64,000 bases of DNA. Origin: Isoetes taiwanensis. Taxonomy: Eukaryota; Streptophyta; Lycopodiopsida; Isoetales; Isoetaceae. The position numbers were made by a program, and so were the translations under genes. Below, one piece after another: positions 18,900 to 32,826 of the stretch. Every line of letters begins with the position of its first letter. Within the stretch, counting starts at the first letter, position 1. The stretch spans positions 310,001 through 374,000 of the forward strand of contig JAJEKV010000215.1 in assembly GCA_021234155.1 (NCBI GenBank), given 5' to 3'. Below the pieces are notes generated by a model that saw only the letters and a list, made by a program, of their open reading frames with translations, was not told the DNA's origin and searched no databases.

Positions 18900-20130
18900 A
18901 CGACTAAAAAAACCCTAACAAAAATTGAACGCGCAAGATTGCGCACAGACTATCCTAAAACTCTTTTATTATTATCTTCCTATATATATGATTACTAGCA
19001 AAACAAAAAGGACTTTTCAGGCAAAAAAAATTCCAAAAAAAAATATTTTCAGGCCAATAAATTACATTTGGAATCAGAAAATATTTCCGGCAACTCCTTG
19101 CTCCCAAGCCCGCTCGCCCCCCACGACGTACGCCCCACAGTGCTCCGGCATTTCTCTATTGCTATGTAAATAAGGTAAGCTGTCTTTTGGTGTAATTTGA
19201 AGTTTTTGATCTCTGCGTAAGCAAATTAGGCAAAGGTATTTTCGGCCCTTTTTTATTTGCGACAGACATGGCGTTACCAGATTAGTGGTTTTCTTAGAGA
19301 CTTCTGTCTTCGGAGAGCTCCCCTCGCCAATACTGATTATAAATCTTCTCGCACAAAGATTTGTTGCCTCTGGTGGATAGCCGTAGACAAAAAATGTGCA
19401 TTTTTTAGGGCTATGTATAGCAGATCCCTTGGGCTCGTCCCAAGTTCAGAACTGCAGAGTAATTATCTGAAAAGATGGAGCTGAGAATGAGTGGTCTCAT
19501 GTTGAGCACAAATCTTCTGTTAATAGCATTTGCTAAGCTCCCCATGAATTGGGTCTTTCTTTGCCCTTGCGAACCTTGCTTCAAGTAAGTTCTTGCTGCT
19601 CTCAGTCGCATTTTGTGCTGGAATTTAATGCCATAAGTAAACTGGAGATCAACTGGCAATGCATATGCTTCTGATCGCTGAAATCTAAGTAACTTCCAAC
19701 AGAAACTTATATTTTATATGAACATCTGGAAGGCGATGCTGGGCTTCATAATGGAAAAAACGCTATCATGCTTATGGATATTCTCAATAAGGTATGTTCA
19801 TGTGCTGACAATTCATTGCTGAGAAGTAAGTTTGCAGAGATCGTTAACGGCTTGGGAGTTGGATTTTGACCTACAATTGTTGTGTGCATGGATAAGCAGA
19901 TTTATGTTGGGCGGAGAGGTGCAGGGGTATGCTTGGTGTTGATAGGGCCAGGGTGTAAATGATTGTGAAGAGGGATCAACAATGGAATTAAAGATTCACG
20001 AGTGGTTCTGTGGAAGAGGTGAGCCCCTATTAGTGTTTCTGGGTTATTCTAAAGATAGACATCCCGGTTGGAATAATTAAAAGCAAGCATACAGGGGGGA
20101 TGAATGAAGAGTCTGATTGGAAGTCGTTCC
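18900..20130. other. No gene recognised
   Basis: Short open frames exist (for example 19257-19484), but none shows family motifs, conserved spacing or a convincing intron-exon pattern. Confidence 0.45.
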
Positions 20131-20141
20131 GTTCCCTGGAT

Positions 20142-20885
20142 GTTCCACCATAGCAATTGAGGCTTTAATAAATGGGCATGAACACGAGTTTACTCCCTCC
20201 AATGTAGTTAATTGAGAACTTGTGTTTGATTTTTTGCAATATCATGGTTAATTCAAAGTGATTTTGAGCTCACGGTGATGGCTATGGTGCTATGATTTTA
20301 ATCCCTATTTGGTTTTGATCTGTGTTTCCCTTTCATATCCGTTCTTCAATTTGAGCCGTTGAACAATTGTTGAATATGGAAGCAAAACAACAAATAGTTG
20401 TTCTTGATTTCTTTCACTTCCGGACGGAACAAGCGGCAACACAAATTCTGTTTCCGACCGGATCAACCCGGAATCTTCATAGAAATTAGCATTCCCGGAT
20501 ATTGGCCGTGCCACATGGCATCAGGGAAATACACCACCGGAAGAAATCACGACCCAACCATGATATTGTTCCACCATAGCAATTGAGGCTTTAATAAATG
20601 GGCATGAACACGAGTTTACTCCCTCCAATGTAGTTAACTGAGAACTTGTGTTTGATTTTTGCAATGTAGTTAATTCAAAGTCTTTGAGACGTGCATAAGA
20701 AAGATGTCCTTTGTGTGTCGATTTCCATATCCCCTGTTTTTCCATATTATAGATGGAATTAGGATGTCCAACATGTGGTTCCTGTATGAGCATAACATGT
20801 TTTTATGCCTAAACCTTGAACAATTGTTGAATATGGAAGATATGAACAATGCTTACTCTATGATTTCTTTCACTTCCAGCTCTTC
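20142..20885. repeat. Tandem segmental duplication, period about 430-460 bp
   Basis: The 100-bp block GTTCCACCATAGCAATTGAGG...GAGAACTTGTGTTTG at 20149-20240 returns at 20573-20665. GAACAATTGTTGAATATGGAAG at 20361 returns at 20818, and GATTTCTTTCACTTCC at 20405 returns at 20861. The order is preserved, so this is one duplicated unit with internal indels. Confidence 0.8.
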
Positions 20886-20967
20886 TAAAATAGTATTGAT
20901 CTGCTTCCGAAGCTTCAACCCTGCCTGGGCTTTGTTGCTGCCGGATTACCGCATGCTTGCAGTTTGA

Positions 20968-22837
20968 AACAGTAACCCGGCCAACAAATAACCTGATTCA
21001 ACACAGTAGAGCAGCATACGCCACTATCAATTTAGGGAAGCCTCCCAATTATCGCATCTTTAAACGGCATCAGGCCAAAACCAGTGCGCTGCCTATCTCG
21101 AGGGGGCACCAGATTTACGGGTGCTCACTTTTTTCAAATCGTTTAAATAAATCATTGTTTTGTTGTCTCAAAATTTTTACTCATGATTTAAAATGTTGTT
21201 GTCCCTAATAGTATAGCATATATGTTGTTGCCCTTGATGGTATAGAGCTTTTTACCCATAGCATAACGCCTTGGACCTATTTATCAATGTCCTTAGGCAT
21301 AAATATATCATCCAATGGTGTCCCTAGGTGCACCATAACCTTAGAACTAGGAAAACATGCTGACGTAGATACATGTTGGTGCAACATAAATGTAACATAG
21401 AATCTCTCCATGTAAATTAGGGGCATTGCAAATTGTTTTCCAGCATATTCACCAACTAAGCTCACATTATGCCTAATGCATGTTTGCTATATTTTGGCGC
21501 ATTCATTTGGTTTGATAAAGCAACCACCAGGACATGAAAGAGGTGTTGCATATGTAACTAGTGCGCGACGTGTAGAGGGACCATTTTGTTTATATTTGGA
21601 ACCTGGTTTTGTTTTCCGGTAGGAGGCATCGTGTCAGTTGCAGTGTGCGTGGGGATTATTGTCATGCTCGAGTTGCAATTAGCATACTGTGAAATGTCTT
21701 ATGATTACTCTGTCCAAGTGCCTCATCCAACAAACTAAATCTTCTCTTCAATGTCCACGATTAAAAGACTATTCATGCCCATAGTTAATACGTACTAAAT
21801 ATAAAAGAGCATATACACTGGTTCGTATTTGCTTTGTTCTCTTGGCTTGAGGCACAATCACCTTTAGAATAACCAACAACTATTAGAATAAAAGTTCTCG
21901 ATCCAAATTGGAGATCGCATTTGGGTCCGACTGCCATGGGGGCATACATCATAGATCCAAACTGAAGATCACAATTGGGTTCAACTACCAGCAGTGTATA
22001 CGGCGCTGGTCCACCAACGCTAAATTCTTGTAATAATATAGATATAGATATAGATTCTTTGTCTACAATCACATGAACTGCCCACCGAAGTTGGGCAATT
22101 TTCTAGTCTTTCATATAATATCCTACAAGCCCTTCAAGGCAGTGTAATTTGGTGTACTTCAATGCCTTGCAAACAAGAACAACACCAACTGCTTTATGCC
22201 CTCCCCACCAAAACCTCCTTTTGTAGCGCAAGAGACTTCACAGTCAACCTGAAGACATACTGGTAATGTAAGTGATCCAAATCATTTTCCCTCTTGGCTG
22301 CAACTGCACCTGCAACACAATTTGTCTAATAAAAACTAACTAGCAAATCATAAAAAGATGCAGGAGCATCCATCCCTGACATATCCAGGATAACAATAAC
22401 ATTCAAAAACCCAGTACCTTCACAATCCTCCATTGCCGATTTTCCAGGGATTGATTCACCTTCCCAAGCATTTCTATCTGTCGAGCACCACCTCCCCTTT
22501 AGGCCCCCTCCTCATAACTCAAGAAACGAATAGAAGACGAATCAAAGCAAGCAAATGGAAATACCTTACCTAATATGAGAAAGGCACCTCCAAGCCAGGT
22601 ATAAATAACAAAAACTACTTGGTCCGGAATTGCCATGTTGGATAAGAATAACAAAAATACCTTCCTAAAGCGTCCCCTTGTATCAGACCATTACATCCAG
22701 CATTTTGAGCCTCCAAAACCCCAGCGTGACCCCATCCTAGGTCAAATTGCCTCTGCCACATCAAAAAAAAATTCTCATATGAATAAGCCTCACTAACCGA
22801 TGGCTTTTTCTACTCCCGATTTGGGTTGGAGTTCACC
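20968..22837. other. No gene recognised
   Basis: A 62-codon minus-strand frame at 21277-21465 (MSLVGEYAGKQFAMPLIYMERF...) may be a transposon relic, but I cannot name it. At 21890-21990 the phrase ATCCAAAYTGRAGATC..ATTTGGGT recurs twice. Nothing else stands out. Confidence 0.4.
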
Positions 22838-23043
22838 GGAAACCTCATAAGGTTTCTCATTGAAACTTAATGTGGTTTCAATGGAAACTTGATGTAGTTT
22901 CCAGGAAACTACATCAAGTTTCCATTGAGACTGTATTAAGTTTCCATGGATACTATGTTAGGTTTCCTCTAGTGAAAACCTTGTAAGGTTTCCTTTATGG
23001 AAACTATACGTAGTTTACTTTTGGGAAAACTCTATAAGGTTTC
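22838..23043. repeat. Array of nine GGAAAC...GTTTCC palindromes
   Basis: Nine back-to-back units of 18-20 bp, each an inverted repeat of GGAAACY around a 6-8-bp AT-rich core, start near 22838, 22861, 22882, 22902, 22925, 22948, 22973, 22999 and 23024. Examples are GGAAACTACATCAAGTTTCC and GAAACCTCATAAGGTTTC. The period is 20-26 bp and the spacers differ. Confidence 0.85.
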
Positions 23044-23220
23044 CGCTTTTTAAAATGAAATGAAAGAGTCTAGGCACGTGTGTAAGATCTTGTGGCACAT
23101 TTTCAAGATTGTATGACAAAATGTAATCTACCCACATGTGTAAGATCTTATGGAAGATTGTGTTCCCAAATGCATTAATGGTGTCTTTTTAGCGTGAGGA
23201 GTACCCAATATTTTGAATTT

Positions 23221-23310
23221 GAAACTGCATTAGGTTTCCAAAGAAACTTAAACTACATTAGGTTTCCAAAGAAACTACATTAAGTTTCCCTTGATACTAT
23301 ATTAGGTTTC
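23221..23310. repeat. Second GGAAAC...GTTTCC palindrome array
   Basis: Four more units (GAAACTGCATTAGGTTTCC, GAAACTACATTAAGTTTCC and two variants) follow at 23221-23310. Consensus with the first array: GGAAACTAYATTARGTTTCC. Confidence 0.85.
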
Positions 23311-24343
23311 CAAAGTTTCTAATTACTGTAAACTCATGTATTTGCAAACAGTTTGGTTAAATTATGTGACACATTATGCGTTCCAGTGTTTATTTTTCTT
23401 CTTCTGCCAACACCTTGGGCGCATCTCGAATGCAGCTGGGTTAGTCCGTATCCCGCTTGACAAAGCAAAACGAAAGTAGCATCAGACTGTTCTGCAGCAA
23501 CAGAGAATCCGGAGATCAGAAATGAGCTCTAAAAAATCAGGTTTGAATGGCTGGATCGATGTGTCTAAATGATCAACCAGAACAACACTTGCAAAAACAA
23601 GTAGGACTAGCTGGAGGGCGGCTTCGATTTCTCATCACTTCCAAAGCTTCAATGCCATGCAAATGGCCCAATTCGAGGCCAAAATCGAGAGAAAAGAATG
23701 CCCTAAAATCCTACTCACTTAACAGATGGAGCTCTGACAGGCCATATCCTTCCTTTTTCTCTGCAAAATCCTTTTTGCTCTTCCTTTTTCTCTGCAAAAC
23801 CCGGCTCTCCTCTCCCCTTAGCTTCTACCATGCTCCCGGTCCTCTAGTTAGGAGTCCAGCCAAGCACCATCTTAGCCATTTTATCTTCTTATCTGTTTTT
23901 CTCCCTTTTGTGGCAAAGGAAGAGCAATTTTTTTGGGGCAAATTTTTTAGTTTGGTCGGAGGATGCAGAATAGAACAGCCAGATGAAAACAGATTTTGTG
24001 AGATGAGAATAGGGAATGAAAACCGACACTAGAACAGGTGTTTGAATATAATCAAATCTACAATCAACAAGAACAAGAACAACATACCAAGATCAAGGCG
24101 AGAGCGACATGCGCTCAAAATCTTGCTCCAAATCTTTGCCCTGAAAACTTAGCTTCAAATCTTTGCGGGATGAAAAAATTGGTGCATTAAATGGAAAAGA
24201 ATGTTTGTACATGGATTGGATTGTACTGCAGATATGGAAGCATAGATACACAAACAGAAATCATTACCACTGAAATCATTGCAAATTCAACGAAAAAGAC
24301 AGCAAATTCAACGAAAAAGTCAAGGATAGAAAGAGTTCAAGAG
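23311..24343. other. Interior between palindrome arrays; unrecognised ORF
   Basis: The longest frame is 23547-24032 on the plus strand (161 codons, MAGSMCLNDQPEQHLQKQ...). It is low in hydrophobic segments and matches no family I know. If the palindromes are subterminal repeats, this would be the body of a non-autonomous element. I see no terminal repeats that prove it. Confidence 0.35.
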
Positions 24344-24405
24344 AAACTGAACATAGTTTCTTGGAAACTAAATATAGTTTCCAAATTGAAACTATATTAA
24401 GTTTC
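24344..24405. repeat. Third GGAAAC...GTTTCC palindrome cluster
   Basis: Three units (GAAACTGAACATAGTTTC, GGAAACTAAATATAGTTTCC, GAAACTATATTAAGTTTC) lie 1 kb beyond the second array and about 400 bp upstream of the aspartate aminotransferase gene. Confidence 0.8.
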
Positions 24406-24736
24406 AATTTTTTCGGGGATAACCCAAATCGGGCGTAGATAAAGTCACCCCTCACTAACCTTTAGAAATCCTATGTTATGAATATAGGCCTATCTCAAAC
24501 TAGCAAACAATATAGTGTGTCCTAACCCGTCCTGGCCACACTAGACAAAAGACATTTCTCCGTCTGAAATAATAGAACGCGATTTTTGGGTAAGTTGCTT
24601 GAGGAGTACGCAACAATCATAATTTGCTGAGCTGGCATCCAGAAAATAGTTTTGCACGGTTGGACAAGGAAATTATTTTTGACAGTCTCGATATTGACAC
24701 GTGGATATAGATTGTCCGCCGCCGAAACAACTTTAG

Positions 24737-24743
24737 TATATAG
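24737..24743 (+). promoter_or_regulatory. Candidate TATA box of the aminotransferase gene
   Basis: TATATAG lies 65 bp before the ATG at 24802. A start about 30 bp downstream would leave a leader of 30-35 bases. This is a position argument only. Confidence 0.35.
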
Positions 24744-24801
24744 ACTTATTTGTAGCTTCAAATCATTCAGCTCATTCTTTGCTCTGTTCCGTCGTGTGGC
24801 T

Positions 24802-26881
<2,080 letters not shown>

Positions 26882-27551
26882 GCGGCTTGGGAAGGCTATA
26901 TCATTTTTGTGCTGCTGAAATAGGGAAAACAATTTCTGCAGTCCTGCATTTTATTCTTTCATTCTTTTATGGCTTTTTTCCCATGATGAATAAGAGCTTT
27001 TCCTCATAATTGGACACGGTTGAAATTAGAACTGGCCAACTTTTCATAAAATCGTTGTGTCCTTTATATTGGCATTTTTTATGGTCTTTAAAACGAGGAG
27101 CAAAATAGGGAAGGTACAAAATGCAAGAAATAAGCCTTAAAATGTGGAGACTTTGGTACTGCCAAAGGCATTTTTCGAGGGCGAATTTTTAGATAAAAAA
27201 TATCAAGGCGTAAACGTCCGTTTCTAAACATATATAATGAGTTTAGGATGATGCGTTTGAGATTCACGTATTTTCGTCTATCTTTACCATGGGGAAAAAT
27301 AGGCTTTGGCAAAAGAAAAAACAACAACAAATATGCTCCAGCCTTGCAAATGTCTCCTTCGTGGTTGCTCCCTTCCATTTCGTGGTAGGGGGATTATGAT
27401 GTATTTTATGCATTAGCAGTCTTTATATGAACTCAAAAAGTATTCAGCACAACAAAAATGATACAGATTTTGCATGATACCTTCAACATGAAGCAAATGT
27501 GAGAATTCTAGAAAGCTTGGTCTATTCTAGCCAGAGCATAGAAGATAAACA
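26882..27551. other. 3' flank of the aminotransferase gene; no further gene
   Basis: AT-rich sequence. An AATAA-containing stretch near 26988 could serve polyadenylation. No coding frame is supported. Confidence 0.45.
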
Positions 27552-27727
27552 AGTATGGAATCCAGTTTGTCTTCCTCACATTTGTAGAAGCTAGCTCCAA
27601 ATTCTATAACACAATTTGGTCTTCGTACATTGGTGACCTAGTATGGAACCCAGTTTGTCTTCCTCACATTTGTAGAAGGTAGCTCCAAATTCTATAACAC
27701 AATTTGGTCCTGGTACATTGGTGACCT
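27552..27727. repeat. 88-bp tandem duplication
   Basis: The unit AGTATGGAAYCCAGTTTGTC...CATTGGTGACC is present at 27552-27639 and 27640-27727 with only a few differences. It overlaps the 3' end of the minus-strand exon below and duplicates the end of that exon. Confidence 0.9.
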
Positions 27728-28328
27728 TCCCCGGCAACAATGGAAAGAGAGGGCAGGGCGTTATGAGACCCTCTTGGCCAAGCCATCCAACTGTGTCATC
27801 GTGTAATACGACACGCACGGTATAATGTCCAGTGTCTACGTCAATTGTAGAGAATCCAAAAAAGATATAGAAACAATCCACATGCTATATAAATTGTTAC
27901 CTTCAACTCATTCGATTTCATATCTTACTATGTCGCCATGCATGTACCCAAAAAATCCGTCAAGAATCAACCATGGGAGGAGCAAAAACTTCTGGCTCGA
28001 TCTTTCCAGCCTATAGCAGAATAATTCCAGGGAATATAGACCTCCATGAAATATATTCTAGGTAAAGTAAGCAGGAATAACCTACCTCATTCGGATCAAT
28101 TGTTCTAGCTGAACTCATTATTTCTGTTGTTGTGTATAGCAATTTCAATTGCAAAGAATTGACTTGAATGGATTTTATCGTCCACGGTGACCAATCGGTA
28201 TATGGGACCCAATGAAGGAACGCAACATGCTTATTACTGTCTATATTAAAAAAGCCCGGCCCCGTAGTATCTTCGAGGAAAAATCCATGGCAGTGATAAG
28301 AATACTGACAAACCGTACAAAGAAACAT
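27594..28328 (-). pseudogene. Unrecognised multi-exon gene remnant, minus strand
   Basis: Three exon-like blocks follow on the minus strand. The first, 28328 to about 28083, reads ...HVAFLHWVPYTDWSPWTIKS...SARTIDPNE before a GAG/GTAGGT donor. The second, about 28016-27929, reads SSQKFLLLPWLILDGFFGYMHGDI and has a TATAG acceptor and a GTAAGA donor. The third, 27883 downward, reads HVDCFYIFFGFSTIDVDTGHYTVRVV...LPGKVTNVPGPN. Phases fit between blocks two and three but not between one and two, so either a border is wrong or the gene is broken. The wording is clearly protein-like, but I cannot name the family. Confidence 0.35.
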
Positions 28329-29385
28329 CCATTTTGATGACCGCTCGCTGAATTATGACATTTCAAAGTTTGCTCCCTTTTTTATACTATCTGCATTTTT
28401 CTAAATTAGAACAATATCCTCTCATTTTCAATTATAGGAAATATCTCCCTATTCTTACAAATTCTTATCTAGTTTATCTCCTAATCATAGCTCTGCTATT
28501 CTAGTTCAGATATTCCCTCTATTTTCCTCAGTTATCTACCGTACCTTAATATAGACACCATATTCAATTTGTTTCCCAACCATTACAATTCTTTTAAATA
28601 TTCCTGACCTAAAGTTAAGAAAACAAATCATTTACTTACCCCTCAACCCCTAGGTGTGTTGCATTTTTGCCCCGACCACCCACATATTGTCAATTTCACA
28701 GTTGTGAACGTTTCGGTGAGAGGAGCTATATTGCATTAGGGCAAGCAGTTGAAGGGGGCCTTGTTGTACGTTGACCATGACCTCACTCCGATGCAATAGG
28801 AGACAATACTAGCAATCACAACATTCTCTGCAAATTGTTGTGTTTGGCATGTATCTATGGTAATGCTTTTACGAATCAAAGGAACCTAAGAGAAGCTAAA
28901 ATAATACCTCTAGGCATCGCAAGAGGCTTGAAATGATCTTGTTCCCGATCCAGCCTCAACAGTGAAACAATCAGCTTCTGATGCCCTTTCTTTCATTGAA
29001 TAGAGCCCCAAAAGCCTATTGATCCTCTCAACTCCATCCTTCTCTGCCAACAAATTTTCTATGCTCCATCCTTCTCTGCATATCCACAGTCGTAGGCAAG
29101 AAGGGAAAAGCCCTAGAAACGGGTCTCGATGCTTGCATGTCAAGCACACAATAGAATACGTTCAATGTATAGATAGAAAATACATATGCGGATCAACCAT
29201 AGTGGAAGAATGTCATAAGAGAATAAATGTAGTGCATGCTCTATGAATACATACTTTATACAAAATATTAAATACATATCCGAAATCATATAAAAACCAC
29301 TATAAAACAGTCGTATAAATATATGTAACGCTATAAAACAGTCGTACAAATATATGCGCGATGAACTATTTTTTGTGATATTGAC
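28329..29385. other. No gene recognised
   Basis: AT-rich sequence. A minus-strand frame at 28910-29149 (EGWSIENLLAEKDGVERINRLLG...) is open for 79 codons but has no recognised family. CTATAAAACAGTCGTA(T/C)AAATATATG is repeated near 29300 and 29332. Confidence 0.4.
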
Positions 29386-30450
29386 GCCATGGCGCCATTT
29401 GATCCAAAGTGGCATCAGGTGACACGTCCAACGTGCATGAGCCATTTAGCCAGGAATGGAAGCAAATGGCGCCATGGCGCTATTTGAAGGATTGGGCTTA
29501 AAGAGGCATGAGCATTTTCGTTTAGAGAATAATTTTGAGGGGCCTATATTATGCATTCTTGCTCATATTGGTAAACATGTGCCAATAGGAGTAGCTATGC
29601 ATCACAAGGAACCCCCATTAACATTCTCTTACAACACTATGCCATATAATCCAATACTAGTACAAATGGCACCACCGCGCCATTTAAGGGAATGAATGAG
29701 GTGCTTAAGTTATGCATTCTTGCTCATATTGATAAACATGTGCCAATATGAGCAGGTATACATAACAATGGCACCCCATTAACATTTCTCAAATGGCGCA
29801 TGGCGCAATTTAGCTCTAACAACATAAGGTTTGTAGTTCTTGGATTCAAGCAGGCGAAAAAACTGGATACTTATTTTAGGATGTTATATTAGTCATGAAA
29901 TTTTAAGTGTCGTAACAACATTGGTAGAACTAAACTCAGAGTGCCCCATTATATAGCACATTCATTAACAACAGTAGACTTACTTGATGTTGCTCAGATC
30001 CATTACAATTGAAGCTGCTGAAATAAAAGATTGACCCAGCTACACGAATCTTCATCTAAAAATGCTGCTCATGTAAAAGCTCTGGCAACGACTACTAGAA
30101 TTGTCTGGAGCACTCAAAGATTCGCTCTTGCTAGCTAGCGCTTGCCAAGAAGGTATTACCAGACAATACGCATGCGCCGTACAAAAGATCTACCAATGTG
30201 CCTGATGAGATGATGCCTTAAGGGAGCGGCAGCTAAGGCAACAATGCGGAGACGAAAATGCCTAAGATGGCATTGGCTGCGTCTTTATCGATCCATGTCA
30301 AATGGCGTCGCGACGTCATTTCAGGTTAAGTAGGCTTGACTGTAGGTTAGGATTCTGATGTTTTTCCACGGCGCCATTTGAAGTTTCCTAGCCTTCAGTA
30401 CATACATTTACTAGTGAATTTTATGTTTTACCTTCGAAATGGCGCCAAGA
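29386..30450. repeat. Cluster of ATGGCGCCAT-type palindromes upstream of the methyltransferase-like gene
   Basis: Palindromic blocks built on CAAATGGCGCCATTTG recur at about 29385-29402, 29464-29487 (CAAATGGCGCCATGGCGC then TATTTG), 29663-29688, 29794-29812, 30298-30322, 30362-30376 and 30438-30452. Some carry an extra GCGCCATGGCGC centre, and mutated copies keep the symmetry (AAATGGCGTCGCGACGTCATTT). Spacers are 60-480 bp, longer than in the other two palindrome families. Two further half-copies lie downstream of the gene near 32245 and 32271. Confidence 0.7.
29548..29797. repeat. Direct duplication of about 86 bp, offset about 163 bp
   Basis: TTATGCATTCTTGCTCATATTG.TAAACATGTGCCAATA...CCCCATTAACAT occurs at 29548-29633 and about 29711-29790. 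Palindrome copies sit between and after the repeats. Confidence 0.75.
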
Positions 30451-30490
30451 CGTTGTTTGCATTCTATTACTAATACATGTCTTTTACATT

Positions 30491-32075
30491 CAGCAGTATC
30501 TGGCTCTGGCAGAAGTTACCATGCGTGGTAAGCAGCCCAAAGACTTCAACTGGTGGGTCTTCATGCCGGAGGATATCTTTCAGTTGTTCCAATCTCTGTG
30601 GAACCAATGGAAAACTGGCAAGCTCAAAGACAATAGAGGCCAGATTATAGTATGTAACTGGGCCAAGGATAGCGACTGCTGCAGTCAGACTTAGGTGCCT
30701 TAGAGGCATGCACTATGAGGACTGTAGGGTCATATTTCAGGAAGTGCTTGACAAGAAGATATATATAAAGGTTTCTACTAATTATACAGGTGACCACTTC
30801 TTCAAGACGATGGCTAAAACTCTTAAGACATTAGCGTTCTTGAAGAAGGAAATATTTGAATATGTCAAGGATAACTTCCCAAGGAAGTCCACCTTCTTTG
30901 AAGACTTATGTTCCATTGTGCCAAACTTTGACGATGACGACTTGAAGGGTGTAAGGACGCTGCATAACAAATGGGTTAATGATGGCATTTCCAAGGAGGG
31001 AATTTTTGGAAATATACCTCCAGCCTTGGCAAGGGTCATAAGAAATAAAGTTATGCAGAGGGATGACTCTGAAGACTTCCACTACGAGGTTGAGCTCATT
31101 GATAATAGAGGCCAAATAAAATTTACTCCTGTGCCAGCCTCTTTGATTGTTCTGGATACGAGGAGTCTAACTCCAATGTGGGACCAACCGGCACTATCCA
31201 AGTTCTTTGACACTGTTGTCAAGAACGCCACTGCTGAATCTTTTTGTATAGTTTGTTTTGCATGCCCAGAACACAATTTTGTTGTCTCCTCAGTATTGGA
31301 TAACCTGGACTCTTGGTCCAGAGTTTATATTGGCATGTACGAGGATGAGTACAAGAATCCGGCACCAACAGGGGTGTTGGAACCGCATGCACTTGTCTAC
31401 GAAGATCCAGTCTTCTTCCCTTACTGTTGTCGAAGAGATTGACCTTAGGTTTTCCTATGCCGATCACCCACAACAACTTCTACCACTTCCAGCTCACAAT
31501 GAGGAAGAGGCGGACGGGAAGACTGAGGCCATGACTGAAAAACTCTTTCACGGCATCTTCAGGTATAGTTGGCAAGGCTTATCCGGAGAAATCATAATGA
31601 GAAGTTAGCTGGGTCCTACAACTTGCTCCTACCTCATGCACAAGCTGGTACAGCCAGGTACAAGAGTGTTTGATTACTTCTCATGTGGTGCTTTTGGCAG
31701 AGCTGATTGATTCACAAAAGGTTCTGCATCATGTTCGAACATGATCCGGCCAAACAGTAGTGCCTGAAGGGGATTCTTGGTAGACTAGATTGCCTGCTCA
31801 ATCCTATCCTGGCTGCAGTCCCTGTGTTCCGGCATCAAGGTGTTGTTGAAGGTGGAGGTGATGAACATACATAAACAGGCCAAACCCAACATAAATCACC
31901 TGAGATTGTCGACGTTGACTACGAGGCTATTAGAGAAGCTAAGTTCGACCTCGACAATCTCGATGAAGCTGACCTCACTACCCATGCATTTGATTTTGAT
32001 CCCATGAGCGGTGTTGGGCCATCTAATCCTATTGCTGGCATTGAGGAGCCTGATACAGCGGAGAAAGACTTGTAA
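30491..32075 (+). pseudogene. Beta-class DNA amino-methyltransferase-like protein, frameshifted
   Basis: Protein-like sequence continues through at least four frame changes. 30491-30685 reads YLALAEVTMRGKQPKDFNWW and NQWKTGKLKDNRGQI. 30708-31441 is one open frame of 244 codons. The phase then changes at about 31430 (LRFSYADHPQQLLPLP, YSWQGLSGE), with further pieces to a TAA at 32073-32075. Within the long frame, SLIVLDTRSLTPMWDQ...FCIVCFACPEH has the layout of methyltransferase motif IV and its following strand, but the catalytic (D/N)PP(Y/W) is absent. Downstream, GTRVFDYFSCGAFGRA and RFCIMFEHD resemble the SAM-binding motif I (D.F.G.G...A) and its acidic ligand. Motif IV before motif I is the beta-class order. 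The tail is acidic (DVDYEAIREAKFDLDNLDEADL). It lies inside the ATGGCGCCAT palindrome cluster. The family call is an inference from motif order. Confidence 0.5.
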
Positions 32076-32239
32076 ATTATGTGTACCTCAAATGTAAAAA
32101 TAATATTTTTGTATATAAATTTATCGAACTTATACATTGATCGTGTCTCTAACTGTCTACAGATATGCAAATCTTGCTTGTTATAAAATTAATCTTGTTC
32201 TTAGCTGTATTTTCTGCATTGTCATGTTTCTAATGACGT

Positions 32240-32290
32240 CAGATAATGGCACTTCACATGCACGAATACACATAATGGCACCATAGTAGC
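32240..32290. repeat. Outlying ATGGCACCAT half-palindromes
   Basis: GATAATGGCACTTC (about 32243) and ATAATGGCACCATAG (about 32268) are decayed copies of the palindrome found upstream of the gene. They may mark the other side of the same element. Confidence 0.45.
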
Positions 32291-32770
32291 TCAAAAATTG
32301 ATCATAAAAAAAGACTAAAAAACAATTATGTCCCTAATTGGAATCATGAAATTTCTTATTTTGACGGTCCTTGAAACCTCCTAGTTCATTTTTGAGATGC
32401 CATTGCCCGGCTACATATCCTGAGGCATGAAAATCATCTGAAAGAGACCACCTTTTCTGTCCAAAGGGATCTGACCCCAGCAAAGCTCTGCAGACAGAAA
32501 GAAGAATTATGTCAGGTACGCGAAGCTCGCGTGCAACGGAAGTGGGCAGTGTACAGAGAAGATCAGACTATCATTAGCCATCAGTTGCTCTCTAATCCAT
32601 GGACGGTTTTCGTAAAGCTCTGATCTTCTTTATCTTTGTCTGTAATGTTTATTTGTTATTGTGTTTCGTGATGAGGGTTAGTCTCCAAGTTTTATTTAAA
32701 CTCTTGCCCTATGCATATATTCGTCACATGGCTCACATGGCTTGCTTGGATCCATGTGTACGTAAAAACC

Positions 32771-32826
32771 CTTCTACCTATCTACCTATCTACCTATCTA
32801 TCTATTTATCTACATATCTATCTATA
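32771..32826. repeat. (CTAY)n microsatellite
   Basis: TCTACCTATCTACCTATC and then TATCTATCTATTTATCTACATATC form an interrupted tetranucleotide run of about 55 bp. Confidence 0.9.

Noticed and set aside
18774-18998. Plus-strand ORF MGSMEDPRTPFRHSG... as a gene
   Set aside because: Overlaps an equally open minus-strand frame and has no family motif or codon evidence. Left uncalled.
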